DNA from: Acidobacteriota bacterium
GTDB lineage: Bacteria > Acidobacteriota > Vicinamibacteria > Vicinamibacterales > UBA2999
Direction: 5' to 3'
NCBI GenBank assembly: GCA_020851835.1
Contig: JADZBZ010000379.1
Location: 1 to 9,852, forward strand
DNA: 9,852 bases
Made by a program: the position numbers and the translations under genes. This document shows, in pieces, positions 5,335 to 9,852 of the stretch. Numbering within the stretch: the stretch's first letter is position 1; each line of letters begins with the position of its first letter. The notes beneath the pieces are model-generated. The model did no database searches and was not told where the DNA came from. It saw nothing but the letters and a program-made list of their open reading frames with translations.

Positions 5335-6458
5335 CGTGCCTGGGGCCGGCGGGCGATGCGGCGCCGCGCCTGCGTCTCGAGAGCGGCGACGAGATCGACG
5401 CGACGATGTACCAGACGCTTGCGCGTGCGGCGGCCGTTCTTGTGTCCCACGACGTACTCGCAAAAGAGCGGGAAGGCGATGGTCGAGTCGCAGTAGGCCA
5501 CGACCGTGTCGGGCAGGACGCCCGCATTGACCTTGCCCCAGCTGACGGCCTCGGCGGGCGTGGCGCCGGAGAGCCCGCCCCAAACGACAGAATCGGTCGT
5601 GATCTGGATGAAGTAGTCGTTGCCGCCCTTGGGAATACCGTAAACCTCCCAGAGTGTGGGCTGCCCCTGCAGGTAGAAGTTCTTCGGCGACCCGCCGCCG
5701 AGGATGACGCACCCGTTCTTTTCGGCCGCCAGGATGATGGCGCACACTTCGTTGACGTCCTTGTTCGGATTGAGCAGCAGCCCGCTACCGTTGATCAGTT
5801 CGTGGTAGGCGATGTTCATGCCGATCGAGCTGTCGCCCGGAGAGGAGGTGTAGATGGGAACGCCGCACTTGGCGGCCCGCGCCACGACCGAATACTGCTC
5901 GCACCCCGGCCGCACCTTCAGCAGATGCCGGCCCAGCTCGTAGTGCAGGTCGGCAGTCGAGATGGGTCGGTCGAGCCCGCTCGAGGCCAGGAACTCGCGG
6001 ATGAAGCGATCGGTGTCGAGGAGGACCTGCGCCGGAAAGAGCACGTCATAGATGCGGATGATGCCTTCTTCGTAGAGCCGGCGGTCGTCCACGAAGGGCG
6101 ACCCGCGCCTGAGGGTGAAGTTCAACGCGTAGTGCAGGTCGTGGTAGAGATTGGCGCCCGTGCTGATGATGACGTCCACCAGCCCGCGGTCCATGAGCGC
6201 GATGACACAGCCGCCCAGGCCGGCGGGCGTCAAGGCGCCGGCGATGGTGAGGGCGATGGTCGTATCGTGGGTGGGCGCCAGCATCTTGTCGGCAAAGATG
6301 CGGCAGGCCTCGCCCAGCCGGGCGGCGTTGAAGGCCTGGAATCCATCGTCGATGAGCGTCCGGATGGCAGCGGCGCCTTTGGGTCGGTAATAGCGAATGG
6401 GCTTGCCGGACAGGTAGCCCTTGCCCTTCTTCGGTGAACCCGGTGCGCGGTGCGGCAT
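5331..6458 (-). CDS. Deoxyhypusine synthase-like protein (NAD-dependent aminobutyltransferase family)
   Basis: The 375-residue protein matches the deoxyhypusine synthase family along its length. It contains DGFQAFNAARLGEA near the N-terminus, STGANLYHDLHYAL (99-112), PIYTSSPGDSSIGM (201-214), VILGGGSPKN (251-260), and EAVSWGKVNAG (303-313). K309 occupies the place of the catalytic Lys of human deoxyhypusine synthase (WGK). Eukaryotic and archaeal enzymes move aminobutyl from spermidine to eIF5A/aIF5A using NAD. Bacteria lack that substrate, and bacterial homologues are thought to act on small polyamines, for example as homospermidine synthases. The ATG at 6458 gives the usual N-terminal length; upstream codons in frame look non-coding and no clear Shine-Dalgarno is seen. 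The C-terminal tail (about 339-375) is very Arg-rich. It is the first gene of a run of four overlapping genes. Confidence 0.9.
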   Translation of the reverse strand: MPHRAPGSPKKGKGYLSGKPIRYYRPKGAAAIRTLIDDGFQAFNAARLGEACRIFADKMLAPTHDTTIALTIAGALTPAGLGGCVIALMDRGLVDVIISTGANLYHDLHYALNFTLRRGSPFVDDRRLYEEGIIRIYDVLFPAQVLLDTDRFIREFLASSGLDRPISTADLHYELGRHLLKVRPGCEQYSVVARAAKCGVPIYTSSPGDSSIGMNIAYHELINGSGLLLNPNKDVNEVCAIILAAEKNGCVILGGGSPKNFYLQGQPTLWEVYGIPKGGNDYFIQITTDSVVWGGLSGATPAEAVSWGKVNAGVLPDTVVAYCDSTIAFPLFCEYVVGHKNGRRTRKRLVHRRVDLVAALETQARRRIARRPQAR

Positions 6459-6592
6459 CTTATTAGGGTAGCATTTGCCTGTGACGTCGGCGGCGCACGG
6501 TACGGCATTCGGCACACGACCGGTCCGGCGCATCGAGCCGCGACAGGTTCGACCCCAGGTCCCGGAGAGCGGAACGGTTGGCGGAGCAGCCC
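6459..6592. promoter_or_regulatory. Divergent intergenic region between the operon and the sigma-54 activator gene
   Basis: These 134 bp must hold the promoters of both divergent genes. I find no convincing -35/-10 pair or -24/-12 element on either strand. An 8-bp palindrome GACCGGTC lies at 6518-6525. A somewhat AT-rich stretch (CCTAATAAG on the minus strand) precedes the ATG at 6458. Confidence 0.3.
6583..6586 (+). promoter_or_regulatory. Ribosome binding site GGAG of the sigma-54 activator gene
   Basis: GGAG lies six bases before the ATG at 6593 and supports that start over the in-frame TTG at 6578. Confidence 0.55.
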
Positions 6593-7933
6593 ATGGATGA
6601 TGTGACCTTCGCAGCGCGGCGGGCCACGCCGGGGTCGCGGGCCGAGGGGGACGTCGCGGCCCGCTTCCGGGTTCTCGTGCAGTCGCCCCTGCGCGCGGGC
6701 ATCCTGCGCTTTCTGAGCGCGCGGCCCGGCGAGGCCTTCGACCTCGAGGCGATGATGCAGGCCTTCGGGCGCATGCGCCTCGACATCGACAACTGCGTCC
6801 GGGAACTGGCCGACTTCGGCGTCGTGCGCCGCGTGGCCGGCGAGCCCCCCACCTTCACCGCCGCCAAGCCCGATGGTCCGGTCGCCGCGCTGCTCGACAC
6901 GTTTCTCGAACGTCGCGCCAACGTCGGGGTGGAGGACGCCTCGCCGTCGGTGCAGCGTTTCCGGGAGATGATCGGCCGCGACGAGAAGATGCTCGCGATC
7001 TTCGAGTGGATCCGGACCTCCGCCAAGTCGGACATCTCCGTCCTCATCCTGGGGCCGACTGGCGCGGGCAAGGAAGTGGTGGCCCGCATGATTCACGAAT
7101 TGTCGCGACGGGGGCAGGAGCGGTTTCAGGCCGTCAACTGTGCGGCGCTGCCGGACACCCTGTTCGAATCCGAGATCTTCGGCTATGAGAAGGGCGCATT
7201 CACCGGCGCCCACGATCGCAAGCCCGGCCGGCTCGAGATGGCCAACGGGGGCACGCTGTTCCTCGACGAGGTGGGCGACCTGTCGCTGGTCGCCCAGGCA
7301 AAGCTGTTGCGGGTGCTCGAAGAGCGCCGCTTCGAGCGACTCGGCGGCAATCGCTCCATCCACGTGGACTTCCGCCTGATCTCGGCGACGAATCGGCCGC
7401 TCGACTCCTTCGTCCGCGAAAGCCGTTTCCGCGAAGATCTCTATTACCGCATCAACGCATTCGCCATCCGGCTGCCGTCGCTCAAGGAACGGGTCATCGA
7501 CATCCCGGTGCTCGCCAACCGGTTCCTGGCACGCTACTGCGCCACCAATGGCCTGCCGCTCGACGCCAAGCAGTTGTCGCCCGATGCCGCCGACCTGCTC
7601 ATCAGCTACCATTGGCCGGGCAACATCCGCGAGCTCGAGAGCACGATGTCGCGCGCGGCGCTCTCAGCGCCGGGACGCGTGATCCGGCCCAGCGACATCG
7701 AGTTCCTGCACGGGCCGGCGATACCGCGGGGCGACGCCGCAGAGTCGAGCCGCCTGCCCACCCTGCGCGAAGCCGAACGGGCGCACATCATCCGGGTGCT
7801 CGAAGCCGCCCACTGGAACAAGGTGGAGGCCGCCCGCATGCTCGACATCAGCCGAGGCACCCTGTACCGGAAAATCGACGAGTTCGGACTCGAGCCGTCG
7901 GCGCCCGCTGGCAAACGACGAGCGAGAACATAA
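6593..7933 (+). CDS. Sigma-54-dependent transcriptional activator (winged helix - AAA+ - Fis HTH)
   Basis: The 446-residue protein has a complete sigma-54 activator AAA+ domain (about 120-345). It shows Walker A GPTGAGKE (154-161), the sigma-54 contact loop GAFTGA (201-206), Walker B GGTLFLDEVGDL (219-230), arginine-finger region REDLYYRINAF (280-290), and WPGNIREL (341-348). The C-terminal Fis-type helix-turn-helix spans about 395-432 (NKVEAARMLDISRGTLYRKI). Instead of a receiver, PAS or GAF domain, the N-terminus (about 22-82) looks like a winged helix: SPLRAGILRFLSARPGEAFDLE, then VRELADFGVVRRV. The protein should open sigma-54 promoters by ATP hydrolysis. How it is controlled is not evident; the N-terminal domain may bind DNA or a partner. 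It is divergent from the operon starting with the deoxyhypusine-synthase-like gene, a natural candidate target, but no -24/-12 promoter is seen there. Confidence 0.93.
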   Translation: MDDVTFAARRATPGSRAEGDVAARFRVLVQSPLRAGILRFLSARPGEAFDLEAMMQAFGRMRLDIDNCVRELADFGVVRRVAGEPPTFTAAKPDGPVAALLDTFLERRANVGVEDASPSVQRFREMIGRDEKMLAIFEWIRTSAKSDISVLILGPTGAGKEVVARMIHELSRRGQERFQAVNCAALPDTLFESEIFGYEKGAFTGAHDRKPGRLEMANGGTLFLDEVGDLSLVAQAKLLRVLEERRFERLGGNRSIHVDFRLISATNRPLDSFVRESRFREDLYYRINAFAIRLPSLKERVIDIPVLANRFLARYCATNGLPLDAKQLSPDAADLLISYHWPGNIRELESTMSRAALSAPGRVIRPSDIEFLHGPAIPRGDAAESSRLPTLREAERAHIIRVLEAAHWNKVEAARMLDISRGTLYRKIDEFGLEPSAPAGKRRART

Positions 7934-7950
7934 AGTCGTTTAAAGTCGCT
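7931..7950. repeat. 10-bp tandem direct repeat TAAAGTCG[T/C]T
   Basis: TAAAGTCGTT and TAAAGTCGCT follow each other directly and differ at one position. The first copy contains the stop codon of the sigma-54 activator gene. The repeat could be a pair of half-sites for a regulator of the downstream region, or may be chance. Confidence 0.4.
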
Positions 7951-8135
7951 TGTCATGATTTCAAACCTCCACGAACACACCATCTTGGTTACGTATAACA
8001 GCTTTATAATCAAATATTTATGCGTTTCGATGCCTTTTTCCTTGATGTATGACTCTAACGTAATGTATGCTCTCGCACTGAGTGCCGGATGAGCTGCAGA
8101 CACAAGATCTGTGGACCGCGCACATACCATCTCGC
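7934..8135. other. AT-rich intergenic island before the HD-GYP gene
   Basis: This 202-bp gap is clearly richer in A and T than anything else in the window, especially 7951-8071. It contains a perfect TATAAT (8005-8010) with only a badly spaced TTGGTT (14 bp) as -35. It also contains the promoter-like pair described at 8042-8071. I see no open frame with coding character, no hairpin followed by a T-run, and no tRNA. Confidence 0.5.
8042..8071 (+). promoter_or_regulatory. Candidate sigma-70-type promoter of the HD-GYP gene
   Basis: TTGATG (8042-8047) and TATGCT (8066-8071) each match consensus at 4 of 6 positions with an 18-bp spacer. Transcription would start near 8078. The palindrome GCACT-G-AGTGC (8075-8085) covers that point and could be an operator. 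The match is weak and TATAAT at 8005-8010 is an alternative -10. Confidence 0.35.
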
Positions 8136-8142
8136 ATGCGAG
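8131..8142. promoter_or_regulatory. Perfect 12-bp palindrome CTCGCATGCGAG over the start codon
   Basis: The palindrome is centred between the A and T of the ATG at 8136. It could be a protein-binding site or chance. As RNA it has no loop, so it would act through dimerisation or not at all. Confidence 0.25.
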
Positions 8143-9852
8143 GGATTCCGCTTCCGGCCCGCATCTACGTCGGCGCCACCACGGCCGTCGGCGCAGCGTT
8201 GCTCGTCTGGTTCGGTTGGCAGGCGACCTTCAACCAGCCCCTTCTCTTCCTGGTCCTGCTGCTCACCTCGTCACTGACCTCGGCCTTCAAGGTCAGTCTG
8301 CCCTTTGCCCGTGGTGGCTCGACCCTGTCGGTGTCCTACGCGGTCGATTTCGCCTCGCTGCTGCTGCTCGGGCCCAACCTGACAATGCTGGTGGCCGCGA
8401 CCAGCGCGTGGAGCCAGTGCACCTTCCGCATGAAGGCGCGCAATCCCCTGTACCGCACGTGGTTCAGCATGGCCTGCCTGGCCATCACGGTGCAGGCCGC
8501 CGGATTCGCGTATGCGCTCGTCGGCGGTGTGCCGGGCACGCTGGGCGCCACGCTTCCCGATGTGGCGCGGCCCCTGGTAGCGGCCGGCAGTACGTATTTC
8601 GTGTTCAACACCTTCTCCATCGCCATCGCCATCGCGCTCACGACACGACGGAGCCTCGCCAGGGTCTGGCACGAGAACTTCCTCTGGAGCGGGCCGAGCT
8701 ACTTCGTGGGCGCCGGCGCGGCCGCAGTCGCGGCCTGGGCCCTCACCACCTCGGGAATCTGGCTCGCACTGCTCGCGCTGGCGCCGCTCTACCTCACCTA
8801 TCGCACGTACAAGGTGTACCTGGGCCGCATCGAAGACGGGCGCCGCCACGTCGAGGAGATGGCCGACCTGCATCTGGCCACCATCGAAGCCCTTGCCCTG
8901 GCCATCGACGCCAAGGACCAGACCACCCAAACCCATATCCGGCGCGTCCAGGTGTACTCAGCCGAACTGGCTCGCACGCTCGGCATGTCGGACAACGAGA
9001 TACAGGGCGTGAAGACCGCGGCGCTGCTGCACGACATCGGCAAGCTCGCCGTGCCCGAGCACATTCTGTCGAAGCCCGGACCACTCACCCAGGAGGAGTT
9101 CCAGAAGATCCGGATTCATCCGCAGGTGGGCGCCGAGATTATCAGCGCCGTCCCGTTCCCGTACCCGGTGGCCCCGCTCATCCGCAGCCATCACGAACGG
9201 TGGGACGGCAAAGGCTACCCGCAGGGCCTCAGGGCCGAAGACATTCCGCTTGGCGCGCGCATTCTCACCGTCGTGGACTATTTCGATGCGCTCACCTCCG
9301 ACCGGCCGTACCACAAGGCCATGACGCACGACGCGGCGCTGCTGCTGCTGCAGCAGGAGGCCGGGCGCGCGCTCGACCCCAAGGTGGTCGACCTGTTCAT
9401 CGAGAAGCTGCCCGAGATGACGCGGCAGGCAGAAGCCGCCGAGAACACGCCGGCGCGCCGGCTTACGCTGGAACCGACCTCGGACTTCGGCCATCCCGCC
9501 GCCGGGTTCCAGCCCGAAGTCGCCAGGAGCAGCACGGTATTCGACGACATCGCCCTCGCGCATCGTGAAATCTACGCCCTCTACGAGATCGCCCAGACGA
9601 TGGGCACGAGCCTGGGCGTTGCCGACACGATGGCGCTCATCGCGTCGAAGTTGACCAGTCTCGTGCCGTTCTCGGCCTGCGCGCTGTTCGTGTACGACAA
9701 GGCGACCGACACGCTCCGGTGCCGATTCGCCACCGGCGACGAGTCCGACAGCATCGGCTCGCTGTCCATTCGCGCGGGGCACGGCCTGACGGGCTGGGTG
9801 GCACGCAACCGCCGGTCGCTGGTCAACGCGCGGCCGAGCGCCGACTTCGAGG
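8136..9852 (+). CDS. Membrane HD-GYP c-di-GMP phosphodiesterase with C-terminal GAF domain (3' end beyond the window)
   Basis: This frame stays open to the edge for 572 codons. Residues 8-225 contain about six or seven hydrophobic segments (for example LLFLVLLLTSSL, ASLLLLGPNLTMLVAA, IWLALLALAPLYL), a membrane sensor of no family I recognise. A complete HD-GYP domain follows (about 245-425), with LLHDIGK (H299, D300), RIHPQVGAEII (H328), SHHERWDGKGYP (H352, H353, D357, GYP 360-362) and DYFDALTSDRPY. It should hydrolyse c-di-GMP. After a linker, a GAF domain starts at about 475 and continues off the window, so a further output domain such as GGDEF is possible. ATG 8136 is chosen; an in-frame GTG at 8082 would add 18 residues, and neither has a Shine-Dalgarno. 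The same DNA is also open in another frame (8111-9568), but only this frame yields conserved motifs. Confidence 0.93.
   Translation, partial: MRGIPLPARIYVGATTAVGAALLVWFGWQATFNQPLLFLVLLLTSSLTSAFKVSLPFARGGSTLSVSYAVDFASLLLLGPNLTMLVAATSAWSQCTFRMKARNPLYRTWFSMACLAITVQAAGFAYALVGGVPGTLGATLPDVARPLVAAGSTYFVFNTFSIAIAIALTTRRSLARVWHENFLWSGPSYFVGAGAAAVAAWALTTSGIWLALLALAPLYLTYRTYKVYLGRIEDGRRHVEEMADLHLATIEALALAIDAKDQTTQTHIRRVQVYSAELARTLGMSDNEIQGVKTAALLHDIGKLAVPEHILSKPGPLTQEEFQKIRIHPQVGAEIISAVPFPYPVAPLIRSHHERWDGKGYPQGLRAEDIPLGARILTVVDYFDALTSDRPYHKAMTHDAALLLLQQEAGRALDPKVVDLFIEKLPEMTRQAEAAENTPARRLTLEPTSDFGHPAAGFQPEVARSSTVFDDIALAHREIYALYEIAQTMGTSLGVADTMALIASKLTSLVPFSACALFVYDKATDTLRCRFATGDESDSIGSLSIRAGHGLTGWVARNRRSLVNARPSADFE

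Noticed and set aside
5335..5745. Upstream extension of the DUF5615 frame
   Set aside because: It lies within the deoxyhypusine-synthase-like gene in another frame and shows no domain. The GTGA overlap or the ATG at 5319 gives a normal family length.
5406..6437. 343-codon plus-strand frame antisense to the deoxyhypusine-synthase-like gene
   Set aside because: It has mirror-frame composition typical of GC-rich DNA and no recognisable domain, and the opposite strand has clear family motifs.
7527..7540. TGGCACG followed by GC, resembling a sigma-54 -24/-12 promoter
   Set aside because: The GG-to-GC spacing is one base short, the TTGC element is not matched, and it lies inside a coding region. 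Similar TGGCACG words at 8668 and 9799 also fail.
7606..8130. 174-codon minus-strand frame across the AT-rich spacer
   Set aside because: About two thirds is antisense to the sigma-54 activator gene. The rest resembles no domain, and no ribosome binding site precedes it.
8610..8636. Short ATCGCC tandem repeat
   Set aside because: It encodes alternating Ile-Ala in a membrane helix, so codon bias explains it.
9345..9356. Palindrome CTGCTGCAGCAG within a CTG run
   Set aside because: It is explained by a Leu-Leu-Gln-Gln coding stretch in the HD-GYP gene.
8111..9568. Long plus-strand open frame of 485 codons overlapping the HD-GYP gene
   Set aside because: Its translation is Arg/His/Pro-rich with no motifs, while the frame from 8136 gives an intact HD-GYP and GAF protein.

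Overview
The window is GC-rich, densely coded bacterial chromosome. The gene mix is a membrane-anchored DtxR-like regulator, a DUF4097 lipoprotein, a bacterial deoxyhypusine-synthase-like protein, a sigma-54 activator without a receiver domain, and a membrane HD-GYP protein. This suggests a free-living Gram-negative of the Acidobacteriota or Deltaproteobacteria type. That placement is an impression from gene content, not a measured affiliation. I see no tRNA, rRNA, CRISPR, insertion sequence or phage gene.

Left end (1-1172): two metalloregulators of the DtxR/MntR/IdeR superfamily diverge from a 99-bp spacer. The leftward one (cut by the window edge) has an N-terminal membrane helix. The rightward one is a full-length soluble repressor with a C-terminal FeoA/SH3-like domain. 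The spacer holds a good sigma-70-type promoter for the leftward gene, with an inverted repeat over its -10, and a second small palindrome just before the rightward gene.

Middle (1097-6458): six genes run leftward. Read 5' to 3' they are a deoxyhypusine-synthase-like enzyme, a DUF5615 PIN-like protein, a degenerate ROK-family protein, N-acetylglucosamine-6-phosphate deacetylase (NagA), a DUF4097 lipoprotein with a repeating DG[S/T/A][I/V] pattern, and a phosphoglycolate-phosphatase-like HAD hydrolase. The first four are joined by 4-base stop/start overlaps (GTGA, ATGA, ATGA), so they very probably form one translationally coupled operon. The lipoprotein follows 41 bp later with its own ribosome binding site. 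The HAD gene follows after about 100 bp, and its 3' end overlaps the convergent metalloregulator gene by 76 bp.

Right end (6459-9852): a sigma-54 enhancer-binding protein with an N-terminal winged-helix-like domain diverges from the deoxyhypusine-synthase-like operon across a 134-bp spacer. An unusually AT-rich 202-bp spacer follows. It leads to a membrane protein with about six or seven predicted helices, a complete HD-GYP c-di-GMP phosphodiesterase domain and a GAF domain, which runs off the right edge.

The most unusual part is the four-gene overlapping cluster. It couples a hypusine/homospermidine-type aminobutyltransferase fold, a PIN-like nuclease fold, a ROK protein lacking the expected catalytic and phosphate-binding residues, and an amino-sugar deacetylase. 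I know of no described pathway that uses this combination.
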